Part shown: positions 33,731-45,795 of the stretch, in pieces
Position numbering within the stretch: position 1 is the first letter of the stretch
Layout of the letters: each line of letters begins with the position of its first letter
Notes under the pieces: generated by a model
Told to the model about the DNA's origin: nothing
What the model saw: only the letters and a program-made list of their open reading frames with translations
Database searches by the model: none
Made by a program: the position numbers and the translations under genes
Assembly: GCA_030789695.1 (NCBI GenBank)
Contig: CM061142.1
Span: forward strand, 284,954,165 to 285,018,164
Reading direction: 5' to 3'
From: Scilla litardierei
Lineage: Eukaryota; Streptophyta; Magnoliopsida; Asparagales; Asparagaceae
DNA: 64,000 bases

Positions 33731-33984
33731 AATCGAGACGAGACATGCGCAGACAAACGAGATCGAAGACTAAAACCCTAGGCCGAAACCCTAGCACAAA
33801 CCCTAAACCGAATGAAAACGATGAAACCTAGGGCTAAAATGAGAGATAGAGTGAAATCAATACCCTAGAAGTAGGAGCTAGGTCGGAAAACGGCCGGAGC
33901 AAGGTCAGAAAGTGGCCGGAAATCGACGATCGATGGCAGAGGAGAGGAGGAAGTCGAACGGGTTAGGGGCTGAGAGAGAATTTC
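33731..33984 (-). other. Leader of the env-like ORF
   Basis: Between the inverted-repeat region and the ATG. On the minus strand it is CT-rich and has several CCCTAG/CCCTAA boxes, like the transcribed leaders of the LTRs, and no obvious TATA. This looks like a 5' UTR of an internally started transcript. Confidence 0.45.
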
Positions 33985-34260
33985 GCACCGACTAGAAAGA
34001 GAAATAGTCGGTGCGGGGCTGATTAAGTCGACCGGAATGCAAAAAGACCAAGCAGTCCCTGATGCATTTAGTCGGTCACAGTTCAAGCGCTGACCGACTA
34101 GATGACGATCTAGTCGGTCGGCCAATGAGCTTGAACCGACTAAGTGCAAAGAGTAACTGAAGACAAAATTAGGGCATGAGTTAGTCGGTCTGCGTTCATT
34201 CACTGACCGACTAGAACGTAATCTAGTCGGTCGGTCAATGAACATGAACCGACTAAAAGA
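33985..34260. promoter_or_regulatory. ACCGAC/GTCGGT array upstream of the env-like ORF of E
   Basis: It contains GCACCGACTAG..CTAGTCGG-type pairs: one short unit at 33985-34015 and two full units at about 34078-34145 and 34183-34255. The arrangement is the same as in the LTR arrays (TAGTCGGTC, GACCGACTAG, CTAGTCGGTCGG, GAACCGACTAA). It lies between the end of pol (34510) and the env-like ORF start (33730), 250-530 bp before the ATG. Confidence 0.8.
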
Positions 34261-34509
34261 GTCCAAAAATTTTAGAATTTGAAATTTTGAGTTCTCTCCT
34301 AATCGCACTTGGACGAAACATCGAAATACTCTCATATATCATTATACTACCCCATTAAACATCGAAAATCTTAAATTTGACGTTCATGAATAATTCGAGC
34401 ATAAATTCCGAAAATTCAACCAAAAATCCAGAAAATCTCAATAATTCTAGCATGAGCAAATATAAACGAAATTTATTAGCATGCAAGATTATTGAACAAA
34501 ATATGAATC

Positions 34510-37500
34510 CTAAATCTCGGATTCACTCATAATCCCCAATTCTCGACGCAACCGCACAAAGGAGTCTTCCTTGAGTGGTTTCGTGAAAATATCGGCGATT
34601 TGCTTCTGGGTTTCAACGTACACTAATATGATGTCTTTTTTAGTAACATGATCATCTAAGAAATGGTGACGAACATCTAGGTGTTTAGAACGGGAATGGT
34701 GTACCGGATTCTTAGAGAGACATATTGCACTGTGGTTGTCCACCATGATAGGGCAAGTATCACAGTTTATACCAAAGTCTTTAAGAGTGTGTCTCATCCA
34801 ATGAACCTGAGCACACGCAGCACTGGTGGCAATATATTCCGCCTCGGTGGTTGAAAGTGATACGAAATTCTGCTTCTTGGAAAACCAAGAGACAAGAGAA
34901 TTTCCTATAAAATGGCAAGTGCCACTAGTACTTTTCCTGTCGGATTTGCATCCCGCATAATCTGCGTCACTATATGAGATTAACTCATATGTGCTAGACT
35001 TTGGATAAAGTAATCCAAAGTCGAGTGTGTAACTTAAATAACGGAAAATACGTTTTACCGCTACTAAGTGAGATTCCTTAGGTTGAGACTGATAACGAGC
35101 ATATACACATACGGCAAACATAATATCGGGCCGACTTGCGGTAAGATATAATAAACTACATATCATACCTCGATATAGACGAATGTCTACATCTTTGTCG
35201 CCCGTATCTTTATCAAGATGTGTTGTCGTGCTCATTGGAGTCTTCTTCCCAGAGGCATTCTCCATTCCAAATCGCTTTAGCAACTCCACCGTGTACTTGG
35301 TTTGGTGGATGAAGATTGCATCGTTCATTTGGCAAATTTGGAGACCTAAGAAATATTTGGGCTCACCCATGTGGCTCATCTCAAATTGATCCTTCATAAC
35401 ATTAGAAAAATCTTCGCAAAGAGTGAAGTTAGTAGCACCGAAAATGATATCATCAACATAAATTTGAACTAAAATAATATCATTATTCGAATACTTAACA
35501 AATAATGTAGAATCAACTTCTCCCATTTTAAAACCCAAATCCAAAAGAAAATTCTTTAGGCGGTCATACCAAGCTCGAGGAGCTTGTCTCAAACCGTAAA
35601 GTGCTTTCTTAAGTTTGAAAACGTGATTTGGAAATTTTTCATTTATAAAACCCGGAGGTTGAGAAACATAAACTTCCTCAACGACATCTCCATTTAAAAA
35701 CGCACTTTTTACATCCATTTGAAAGAGTTTAAAATCTTTATGGCATGCAAAAGATAACAATAATCTAATAGATTCTAATCTAGCTACCGGAGCAAAGGAT
35801 TCTTCGAAATCGATACCTTCCTCTTGCCGGTAGCCTTGAGCTACTAACCGAGCTTTGTTCCGGACGACGATTTGGTTTTCGTCGGTCTTATTCTTGAAAA
35901 TCCACTTCGTTCCTATAACGGTGTGGTTCTTCGAAAGCAATGGAACAAGCTCCCAAACCTCATTCCTCTCGAATTGAATGAGTTCCTCCTCCATGGATAA
36001 GATCCAAGCACTATCTTCGCACGCTTCGTTAATATTCTTTGGCTCTATCGAGGAGGCAAAGGCACAATGAGCGAAGTAGTTGACTTGAGATCTCGTCTTG
36101 ACACTATCAAGGATGTTGCCAATGACTTGCTCATGGGGATGGTCACGAACTGTATGAAGCCGTTTAGGAATTCCCTGATCACTAGGAACATTCTCAAAAG
36201 ATTCATTAGTTGGGTTAGTATCAATAGAATCAATAGAATTAGAATTACCAATAGAATCACATAAGACATCCATGGAGTCATCATCATTAGTAATTCTAGT
36301 AGGGACAAAACCTTCATTAAATGAAACATGAAGCGATTTCTCGATCGTTGAGGTTCGTTTGTTGTATATCCGGTAGGCTTTGCTACGGGAGGAATATCCA
36401 ACAAATATCCCCTCATCGGATCTTGGATCGAATTTGTCCAAACTACCATACGTGTTTTTAATAAAACATTTTGCGTCAAAAACTCGAAAATGTTTAACTT
36501 GAGGCAATCTACCAAACAACAATTCATAACAAGTTTGTTCGGTGCCGGGCCTCAAAAGTATTCTATTAAACACATAGCAAGCGGTATGTACCGCTTCCGC
36601 CCAAAATTGATGGCCAAGTTGGCTATCATCAAGCATAGTGCGAGCACATTCCACTAGCGTCCTATTCTTCCTCTCAACAACACCATTTTGAGGGGGTGCG
36701 CGAGGGAAAGAAAAAGTGTGAGTAATACTAACTTCATCACAAAAATTTGAGAAAGACTCATTCTCAAATTCCCCTCCATGATCACTACGAATAGTGACAA
36801 TGGTGGTTCCAATGAGATTTTGTACTTTCTTAACAAATATTGTGAAGTTTTCAAAAGCATCATTTTTATTACTTAAGGAAAATACCCAAGTAAATCTAGA
36901 AAAGTCATCAACGATGACAAGTCCATATCGTGCATTTCCTAATGAAGCAACTCTAGTTGGCCCAAAAAGATCTAGATGTAAAAGCTCTAAAGGCCGCTTA
37001 GATGAAATGCTTTTCTTAGTTTTAAAAGACGATTTTGGAAACTTGCCTCGTTGACACGAGTCACAAAGCTTTTCTTTTGAAAGACAAGCTTAGGAAATCC
37101 TTTAATAGAATTTAACTTGGAAAGCTTAAAAAGTGTTCCAAAGTTCACATGACCAAAACGTCGATGCCATAAGTGTTGTTCACTTGTGTTGGCAATGAGA
37201 CATTGTTCATGCGATTTTGGAAGATCTAATATATAGATATCCTTATGGCGTGTGCCAGAGAATAATACATCATTAGTATGTTTATTCAAATTATGGCACA
37301 TTCCTTTCGCAAAGCTAACTTTGTAACCTTTGTCACAAAGTTGGCTTATTGGAATGAGATTGTGGTTTAATCCTTTAACAAGGTAAACATCACTTATTAG
37401 TGGTTTAGAAGGATTACCTACTTTACCAACACCTATGATGGTTCCGCTCTCGTTGCCTCCAAAGACTACCCGGTTCCCATTTGCAATGGGCACCACTCCG

Positions 37501-37610
37501 GAGAGGAATTGAGCATCACCCGTCATGTGTTTTGAACACCCGCTATCGAGTATCCAATTATTCTTGGAGCTAAATTTGGATTTGTTGCTCCGTTTCCTTT
37601 TCTTGAGTAC
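34510..37610 (-). pseudogene. pol: Element E pol: protease, integrase, RT, RNase H (one frameshift)
   Basis: Copia order on the minus strand. Protease WILDSGCSKHMTGD lies near 37555. The integrase zinc region HLWHRRFGHVNF and the core (DSCQRG.., GPTRVA.., [23 protein letters not shown]) follow. The large open frame below 36654 has the integrase tail ([25 protein letters not shown]), RT with [14 protein letters not shown] and YVDDIIFG (about 35449), and RNase H with [17 protein letters not shown] and STTEAEYIA. It ends at 34510 after [19 protein letters not shown] one-base shift near 37080 separates the protease/integrase N-terminus from the rest. Catalytic residues are otherwise visible, so the copy is only lightly damaged. 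Confidence 0.9.
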
Positions 37611-37669
37611 CTAAAGATAAACATATCATTCCATGGTACCCAAGGTCATTGGGTCCTAAAGGATTAGAC
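37611..37669 (-). other. Possible 59-bp intron at the gag-protease junction of E
   Basis: The minus strand reads CCAAAG|GTCTAATCC and TTATCTTTAG|GTACTC. Removal would put the gag frame (WTWLPK) in register with the protease frame (VLKKRKRSNKS). However, the gag frame also has a TAA at 37757-37759 upstream, and 59 bp is short for a plant intron. A recoding or subgenomic solution is equally possible. Confidence 0.3.
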
Positions 37670-37756
37670 CTTTGGAAGCCAAGTCCAATTGGACTTAGAC
37701 TTCCCCACATAATCATCATTATGCACTACATTCATGAAATAAGAATTCATGTAAAC

Positions 37757-39899
37757 TTATTTTTCATGCATATTTGTGTCCTTCGGGCTCCAAATAGTGA
37801 AGATTTTGGGAGCCCTATTCCTATTGGGAGCATGCATGCGTTGTTGATTTCTACGTGATGCATGTCGTGGATTGGCATATGGCACATGATGAAATGGTGC
37901 ATGATGATAATTGTTCATATGATGATGTGGGTGAACATATGCATGTGGAGGAACACGTGCGTGAGGGTGTCTCACTTGGTGTGCACGTGCCCGTGGATGT
38001 GGTGCATAAAAATCATCATATGTATGAACATGTGGAGTAGGATGTGTGTTCCTACGTGGCATGGTATTGGTGTACATATAAGCATGACCCTTCTTTGGAG
38101 GTCCACCCAAAGTGGGTTTCTTTCCAAACGAGGGTGTGTACGAAGTGGAAGCACCATTGGTATATGAAATACCAATAGAGTGTTTGCTCCCACTCGTCGA
38201 GGCATCGGAAGTTGGCCTAACAAAGGTAGTAGACGATTTGGAGGAATTTCCCATCTTAAACCCCAAGCCAATGTGGTGATTGGCCGGAAGTAAGTCATTT
38301 AGGATTTTATCCAAATGATCCTTACCCTTATTGAATTTATTAATTCGGCCTAATGTGCACTCATATTTCTCGGTGAGAGAACGCATAGAAGCATCCAAAG
38401 TGGACACTTGCGATGTGAGCACATAAACACGAGATTTGAGATTCTCATTCTCAATACTCAAAGTTGAGTTTTGAGAAGTTAAATCCGCTATCTTGTGTTC
38501 CTCCGAATCCTCAATGTGAACATGCTCAAGTTGAGATTTGAGATTTACAATCTCATTTCTCAAGTCTTCAACAACGGTGTCGTTGTTGATGACGATAGGT
38601 TTAGGCGAGGTTTGGAGACTAACTAACTCATCTTTGGTCTTAGTATATCTATTTACTAATTTAGAATATTTAGACCAAATTTGCTCATTAGCTAATCTAA
38701 GATCGTCCATTGTTACCTCATCGCCTTCATCCTCACTATCATCGTAGGATGACTCTTGATCATGCTCCTCTCTAGCCATGAAGCACATGTGTGCTTGCTC
38801 CACTTGTTCATCATCCGACTCTCCACTTGACGAGTCCTCGGAGTCGGAGAATGTCCCGACAAGCCCTTTCTTGTACTTTTTCTTGTACTTCTTGGACTTG
38901 TCGAACTTTGGCGCCTTCCACTTCTCCTTGTGTTTGTTTTGAGGACAATCCGCTTTCATGTGTCCTGGCTTGTTGCATTTGAAACACAAAGGAGCGGAGG
39001 CGTTAGAAGAACTAAATTTAGACTTGTTCTTAAAATTACCTTTCCGGAAGAACCGGTTGAACTTCTTTGCCATGAGGGCAATGGATTCCAAGTCCAACTC
39101 TTCTTCCGATTCTTCATCATCGGTAGATGTGGATGTGGATGGAGCGGCCTTGAACGCAATCGCCTTTTTCTTTGGCTCGTCTTGCTTCAAGTAGGACTTC
39201 ATCTTGTCCTGCAACTTTAGCTTACTATCCTTGCGTACCTCATAAGACATTAAGGTACCCATTAGTTGAATAACGGTATATTTACTTATATCATTACCTT
39301 CCTCGATGGCGAAGGTACGTTTCTCCCAACAAGAAGGAAGTCCATCGATGATCTTCGAGACTTTCTCCTTTTGGGTGTAGGTCTTTCCAAGAGCCTCCAA
39401 CTCGTATGTCGACGAAGCGAGCATAGTACTCCTTCATCTTCTCACCCTGTTGCATATGAAATAACTCGTAATCTTTATTTACAACTACAAGTTTGGAGTC
39501 TCTTACCCTACTCGTTCCTTCATGCAAGATGAGGAGGGAGTTCCAAATTTGATATGCACTCTTACATGTGCATATCTTATTGAAGTCCTCGGGCTCCAAA
39601 GCGCATTGCAAGGCGTTCATTGCCTTGGCATTGCTTACCTCCGCGGCGACCTCCGCGGTAGTCCACTTCGCGAAATCTTCCTCTTCGGGCTCGACGTACT
39701 CCGTCAATGTGGCTCTCCACAATGAAGCACTCCGGAGGAACGTTTCCATCCGGCATTTCCAGTACCCGTAGTTGGTACCGTTGAAGAAAGGAGGCCTCGT
39801 CGAGGAGTGTCCTTCCATCATCGAAGAAGCTCCTTCACGGTTCCTGAAGGTGTTGTAGTCTGAAGGTGGACGTACGGTCTTGTTGTCGTTGGAAGACAT
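37757..39899 (-). pseudogene. gag: Element E gag, one frameshift
   Basis: The start at 39899 (MSSNDNKTVRPPSD) comes shortly after the primer binding site. The N-terminal capsid part (PPFFNGTNYGYWKCRMETFL) runs to about 39405, where a small indel shifts frame; the rest continues from 39424 to the stop at 37757. The zinc knuckle CFKCNKPGHMKADC lies at about 38970. It is followed by an acidic Ser/Asp/Glu stretch, a heptad-rich coiled-coil region (about 38700-38330) and a very histidine-rich tail with HPHHHMNNYHHAPFHHV (about 37900). The long gag with a coiled coil fits SIRE/Maximus elements. The His-rich tail is unusual. Confidence 0.85.
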
Positions 39900-39912
39900 A
39901 GCTAGGTACTTG

Positions 39913-39924
39913 GCTTTGATACCA
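39913..39924 (-). other. Primer binding site of element E
   Basis: The minus strand reads TGGTATCAAAGC two bases after the end of the 5' LTR, one change from the usual initiator tRNA-Met site. Confidence 0.8.
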
Positions 39925-39926
39925 AA

Positions 39927-41652
39927 TGTAATACCCTACGAAGCTACTGCATAAGTACTAGAGGGGGGGTGAATAGTACTTTAAAATAATTAAGAAGATA
40001 ATTCCTAATTATCTTGCAAACTCAACCAACAATGCAGAAATGTAAATATAGACAACAAAGAAATGCAATCGCAAATAGACGATATAACGGGTTCGGATCC
40101 ACCCAAGTCTCCCCGACTTGTTCCTGGTGATCCTACGTCCCAAACACTCGGATCCCCTCCGGATACTTAAGTTAGAAACCTCTAACTCAAATTTGCACTA
40201 TGAAATAATTGTAGAAAACCTCTACAAGATCAAATCATACACAAATGAAATTGTGACTCCTACAAACCGGGATCACAAACAAACTCTCATAACCGAGAGT
40301 AAATCACTTGTTATATCAAAGTAAATGAAATACGAAATGCTTACCACAAAAATCTATGCCTTGAGTAAAACTTACGATGTATGGCAAAGAGGATTTTGAG
40401 GAAGATGAAGGCACCAAACCCTAGCTCCAAGATGTAGATCAGCTATGGAGGCCTAGGATGATGTTGGTGACCTTGGATCAAGCTCTTGGCTTGGAAGGCT
40501 CACAATCAATGAATCTCTCTTTTGAAATAAAAGTGATGGAGAGATTCTTGAATTAAATGAATGAGCTTTGAATGAGGATTAAATGCTTCTCTTTGATTCT
40601 CTAAAGATCAATTAATATCAGCCTTGAATGCAATGAAAGCAGCACTCCAAGTATATATAGGATAGAGGAAAGAGAGAGCAAAATTCGTGGCATTTAATGC
40701 TCCAACGGCTCTATTCTGAAGCAGACTAGTCGATCAAAGAAGGATGACTGACCGACTAGTTCATGAACTAGTCGGTCGGTCAATCAACATGGACCGACTA
40801 ACTGAAGAACAGCCAAAAGGTGAAGTTCAGAAAATATAGAACTAGTCGGTCCAAGAAGACTTGCCAACCGACTAGTTTTACAACTAGTCGGTCGGTGAGT
40901 GTTCTTTGACCGACTAAGAGTCAAAATAGTATAGTCTGAAATCAAGTGAACTAGTCGGTCTGAGAACAAATTCCAACCGACTAGTTTCTTAACTAGTCGG
41001 TCGACAAACGTTCTTAGACCGACTAATGATAAACAGTAGCTCAGGCTGAAAAACTGTACACAGAACTAGTCGGTCTAAGAAGGATTCCTAACCGACTAGT
41101 TTCACAACTAGTCGGTCGGTGAACCTTCTTGGACCGACTAACTGTAAACAGTAAAAAGCTGAAATTAGTCAAGGCATTCTAGTCGGTTCAAGAAGCATTG
41201 CCGACCGACTAGATTGCCATCTAGTCGGTTGGTTCTTCTTCTTGAACTAACTAACATGCACAAAAAGCCGTGAAATGAAGCGTGAAGCTTCGAGAAAGTT
41301 TGTATGGGCTTTTAATAAGATCCTAGCTCTAAGATAGGATCGTTATGAAGATTAAAACGTAAGACCTACTCAAGGCTTAACATTCTACGAAACGAAGCTA
41401 GAAGACTATAAATAAAACTTGACGAATAGTCTTCGAAAGATTCGATCCGAATCTCTTGACTTCAATAATGGTCCTTGAGCTTCAACAAAGCTTCAAGCAT
41501 ACGATCACGCGCTTTGAGAAGTCTCGAGACGTCGCTTTTGATGTTCATAGAAGTTTGGCGATGATCTCCATAACTGCGCTCACAAAGAGTTAGTTCACAA
41601 TATTTATGTTTGTTCATAATCAAAACCAAATCCGGGGAATCAATACTCAACA
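39927..41652 (-). repeat. 5' LTR of element E (1726 bp)
   Basis: Intact partner of the split 3' LTR. U3 starts at 41652, the array is at 40724-41255, a TATA box (CTATATATAC on minus) is at 40651-40660, and R-U5 follows to 39927. It preserves the empty target site of element C at about 40300-40310. Confidence 0.93.
40724..41255. promoter_or_regulatory. ACCGAC/GTCGGT array in 5' LTR of E
   Basis: Five units matching those at 28999-29530. The nearest unit is about 65 bp upstream of the TATA box at 40651-40660. Confidence 0.85.
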
Positions 41653-42922
41653 GATTAGACCTGTAACCTGCATTTGCATAAACATGGAGGATGATACTTT
41701 ATAATGTAAGACCAAATCTTTCGACCCTTGGAGGAAGCGCAGAAGGCTTAACTCCGGTCTAATGGCACTTTTTAGGTGCCAGTTATCTCTGGCTAATGAG
41801 TTTACCGTAACTGCTATATCAGAACGCGTGCAGTTAGCCAGGAGTGCCTGATTGCCCTTAGATATGGAACTTTAGGACCAATTATATCATCCTCCTCTTC
41901 CAGCGATCGAAAGGGGTCTTTTTGTACATCCATAGAGTGTACTACCATAGGTGTACTTTGGATGACAATGGTCCTTTTAATTTCTCCAACGCACTTCTGG
42001 GCATATGTAACAGGATTTATTAAGATAATAAATCTGTGAGCCACGACTTAATTTATTTTTGCCTAGGTGTTTCATTTCATTTAATAGTTAGGCTTGAATA
42101 GATATTTCGGTTTTCTCTTCAGGAGATCCGATGAGATTTAAGTTGTTTACAACTATGATCTCAAATCATGTCCTTTGCTCAAATGCAAAGACAACCCCAG
42201 TAGGAATCATTGCTTTGTCAAGTGATTCTCTTGGTTTTACATTATTTATTATTCTTATTGTTTTTCTTCAATAGAATAGACGTCCCGAAGTCTATTCAGG
42301 CATTTAAGAAAATGTGGAATTTATCTTTACCAAGATATCCACAAAGGTATGTCGCCACAACATCCAATAACAGCAAATCCAAATTTTCCTTTGCCGAATT
42401 GTAAGGTATTCACATTTGATAACTTAGGGAGTCTGATGCATCATTTATGAGTCATGCTCATTTTAATTTGTTCATTACCTAATTTCAGTGAAAAAAATCC
42501 TTGAGCTATATGTTGTACCTTATAGCATACGATTTTGTATTTATTTTTCTTATGTGTGCAATACTTTATTTTACCCACAGGTTTGACACCTTTTGGTGTC
42601 TGGACTTCAGGTCCGAACATTTCACGTTTTATAAGTGAGTCCAGCTCATCTTTTATTGACTCGTTCCACATTTGGCCAATATCTATGCTTGCATTTTAGC
42701 AACAGAGAATGGAATGATATTTTATAAACATCATCGCTTTTGCGATATATATGGCATTATGATATGTGAATACATTGTCGATAATTATATTCTTTCTGTC
42801 CAACACCTTCCCAGTACGTACAACATTTATTTTCAATTTCAGTTTTTCCCGTCATTTCCTCTGCAGTGGATTTCGGGAAGGGTGAGGGTGTGGACATGAG
42901 CTCATTGTCCTGTGTTAGTATT
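41653..42922 (-). pseudogene. Element G: RT and RNase H remnants (piece 2)
   Basis: Decayed Copia pol on the minus strand. 42671-42441 holds the RT N-terminus (MWNESIKDELDSLIKREMFGP, TPKGVKPVG). Around 42330 is a LLDVVATYLCGYL remnant of the usual MDVVTAYLYG. 42044-41814 holds DPFRSLEEEDDIIGPKVPYL, the conserved segment before RNase H. Many stops and shifts show great age. It is cut on the left by E and on the right by F. Confidence 0.8.
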
Positions 42923-43868
42923 TGTTACGCCTATTTGACCGAGACCCATAAAGCTCGAGCCCAAGAGCCCACCTGCATCCTGAAAGCCCATTCGACAAAG
43001 GCCCTACAAGGGACCTTCTCGAAACATCGATCCGACCCGCCCCCCCATAACCCGGTGGTCGTTCACCCACTCCTGCGAAAACCGCTCCCCCGGACACGCG
43101 ACCACTAAATGGCGATAATGGGGAGGTGCTGGCATGGCGGAGAGGGCGGCGGTAAGGGGGGACGGATGGGGCACGATCGATGGCGGGCATGGGACGTGGG
43201 CCAGAGCCAATCACGCTGGGAGCTTTACAAAAGGGTCAGGAAGACGACGAAGAAAGGGACCGCATCTGAGGTAACAAAACCTAAGGTACTCCATCAACGA
43301 CCTCGTTCCCCCAATTCATCTCCTTCCTCCCCCGCTCGCGCCGAGAGACGCCGTCACGATCTCCTCACGAGTCGGACCGTCTCCGCCGGGCCTCCTTTCT
43401 CAGATCTCTATCTGACTTAGGCATCGGAGGGGATTTGGCCGGAACCAAGGTCCGGCCCCCTGACGAGCGTTCTCGTCTACGCAGGTGGACAACCGACCAG
43501 CGGGCCGAGGCTACCCCTCGTCCCTCTCCGGCCACTCGATCAACCGGACAGTGAGGCTTCCCCTCACCCTCAGCCTTCCGTGGCCGAGCACGCCCTGCCG
43601 AGGCCGAGCGTCCTAATCGGGTCTGAGACTCACCCTCGCCACCCGACGGCCGTGCATCTACCCGGGCGACTGAGGCTACCCCTCGTCCCCCTCCCAGCCG
43701 AGGCCGAGCACGTCTGTCCGAGGCCGAGCGTCTCAACCAGGGCCGAGGCTTCCCCTCGCCCCTTCTGCACCGATTCGAAGCCCCCGAGGGACCCAAAGCG
43801 GGCCCCTTGACCACGTTGACCGGGTTCTCCACGGTCAACGCATTGTAGTAAGAAAACACTCTGAAACA
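42923..43868 (+). repeat. 5' LTR of element F (946 bp)
   Basis: GC-rich, with many short imperfect repeats of CCGAGGC/GGCCGAGC between 43500 and 43760. It ends CTCTGAAACA, two bases before the primer binding site. Confidence 0.92.
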
Positions 43869-43870
43869 TC

Positions 43871-43888
43871 TGGCGCCGTCTGTGGGAA
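43871..43888 (+). other. Primer binding site of element F
   Basis: TGGCGCCGTCTGTGGGAA lies two bases after the LTR. This sequence is typical of Tat-clade Gypsy elements. Confidence 0.75.
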
Positions 43889-43926
43889 CGAGAAACCGTC
43901 CCACGAAGAAGCAAACCACACCAACA

Positions 43927-45560
43927 ATGGCACGAGCCAGCAATGGGAGGAAGCGCATGCCCCCCATCCCGGAGGAGGGGAATGGCACAACAAACGGCAA
44001 TCCCGAGGACACGCCCGTCAGCGGCCACCCCACCCTCTCCACCGAAGAAACCGGTGGCTCAGAACTGGCCACGCAGGGACAGCTCCGCGCCCTGGCTCAG
44101 GAGACCAACGCGAGCCTCCAGACGTTGGTCGCAACGGTGCAGCAGCTCGTCGGCCCTGCGCCACCCAACGGAGGCACGTTGGACGACAGCCATCGATGGG
44201 CGGGGGGTCCCCCACACTTGTGGTCCGCCATGGTCGACGACCACGGGACCCGAAAACCGAACATGGAGCGTCGGTTCACGCTGTCCGGCTCTCGTCAGGC
44301 GAGGTCACGCGCCTCCTCACCCAATCGTGAAAGGAGCCGAAGAGAAACCGAAGGGACGGACGGAGAATCAAGGACGGCCTCGTCTCATCGATCGCGGTCG
44401 TCCCGCCGCAGGAGAAGCGAACGACACCACTTGAGAGACCGATCGCGGCGGAGCAGGAGCTCCCGCAGGAGGAGTCGGGAACGTCGGGACAGCCCGGCAC
44501 CCAGCGTGGCGAGGGCTGCGGAGCCAGCCCCGCTGGCGCCGGTGGTACCTCCACCCCCGGTCGATCCAGAGGCATGCGAGTACCACATCCCCGGAGGCAT
44601 CCATGGAGATCGATGCCCCTTGTCACGGAGAATAACCGACGCACGGGTCCCCTCCCGATTCCGGATCCCGGTGCTGGGAAAGTACGATGGAATAGGAGAC
44701 CCGGCGCACCACGTGATGGACTACGAGGGGGACATGGCCTTCCAGGGAGCTGACGATGACCTGCTTTGCCGGGGCTTCTATTCTACTCTCAGGGGAGCGG
44801 CGAGGATCTGGTACCACAGCCTGCCCGGCCGCTCCATCGACAGCTTCGAACAACTCGCCCAGTTGTTCTGCAAGCAGTTCATGGCGGGGAGGCTGATCAA
44901 ACCTGGTGCTGAACATTTGTTCAACATAGTGCAAGGCCCGGTCGAACCACTCCGACAGTTCATGCGCCGCTTCAATGCGGAAAGGCTAAACGTGAACAAC
45001 CCACCCGACCTGGTGGTCCAGACGGCTCTTAAGAAAGGTCTTCGCCACAGGGGTCTCAAGAAGTCCCTGCACAACGACCCCCAAAGGACCTCCCCGGGAT
45101 CATGGCAAGGGCCGAACGCTTTATGCTGACCGAGGAGGCCTTGGCCGAGGATGCAAGAAAAACCGCTCGAGGGACCAAGCGTGGCGACGGCGGACGAGCA
45201 AGCCCCGAAGGATACCGGACCGAAAAGAGACAAAGGAACAGGCAACGGGGAGAAAGCGCGAGGGACACCACCCCAGACGCCATTCTCGCCCAAGTACAGA
45301 AAGAAGAGCGAGCTGATCGCCCCCCGCCGAAGGCTAAAAGAGGCGGGAAGAACAGGGAGAAGTACTGTAAGTACCATAAGGACGACGGTCATGACACGGA
45401 AGATTGCTGGCATTTGAAGAAGGACATTGAGAAGCTGATGAGCCGAGGGCACGCCAGGAATCAGGCCGACGAGCCGGCCCATGGAGAAGGGACCTCCACA
45501 CAGCCGGACAAGGGGAAGAAGATCAACACCATCCAAGGCCCCCTCCGCATCGTAGAGTGA
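43927..45560 (+). pseudogene. gag: Element F gag (one frameshift)
   Basis: The start at 43927 (MARASNGRKRMPPIP) is the first ATG after the primer site. The N-terminal half is Arg/Ser-rich (SSRRRRSERHHLRDRSRRSR). The retrotransposon gag domain is near residues 225-390 (FRIPVLGKYDGIGDP to PPDLVVQTALKKGL). One C is missing in the C-run at 45077-45082, which shifts frame and stops at 45129. The C-terminal part continues from 45102 to 45560 and includes the Tat-type zinc motif YCKYHKDDGHDTEDCWHLK. Nothing that resembles protease or RT follows. Confidence 0.85.
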
Positions 45561-45795
45561 GCAGGCAACATCCTTCCCCCCGGGGGGCAGCCTAAGTATG
45601 AGGGAGATATCTAGTTTTACATCCCTCTGTTTAGCTTCATTTCCCCTTTTCCGTTTCCTCCAAATGTACCGGTCCAACTGGACCCATGAGAGTACAAACG
45701 CCTTCTTTTTATTGTCTTTATTTAAAATTCCGACGGAGTTGACATGTCGCCAGTAACGCGAGAGGCCGGGGACCGCCGCCTCACTGGAGGAGGAA
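45561..45795 (+). other. Spacer after gag in F
   Basis: No coding signal. It holds the transition from gag to the minisatellite, where pol would be in an autonomous relative. Confidence 0.5.

Larger units (their letters stand above)
18262..41652 (-). mobile_element. Element E: SIRE/Maximus-like Ty1/Copia element with env-like ORF, carrying nested element C
   Basis: LTRs start TGTAAT and end ACTCAACA (+ strand). Perfect GATTA duplications flank it at 18257-18261 and 41653-41657. Without the nested Tekay element it is about 13.4 kb, with 1726-bp LTRs and a 10-kb internal region. Minus-strand order: 5' LTR (39927-41652), PBS (39913-39924), gag, protease, integrase, RT, RNase H (34510), an inverted-repeat promoter-like region, env-like ORF (33730-30903, interrupted), purine tract, 3' LTR. 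Copia domain order, large size, gag with a coiled coil and an extra 3' ORF fit the SIRE/Maximus lineage. The 3' LTR is split by C at 18640-28577. Confidence 0.92.

Noticed and set aside
43365..44072. Minus-strand frame across the LTR and gag start of element F
   Set aside because: It spans LTR, primer site and gag start and is composed of LTR repeats; it is a shadow of GC-rich sequence.
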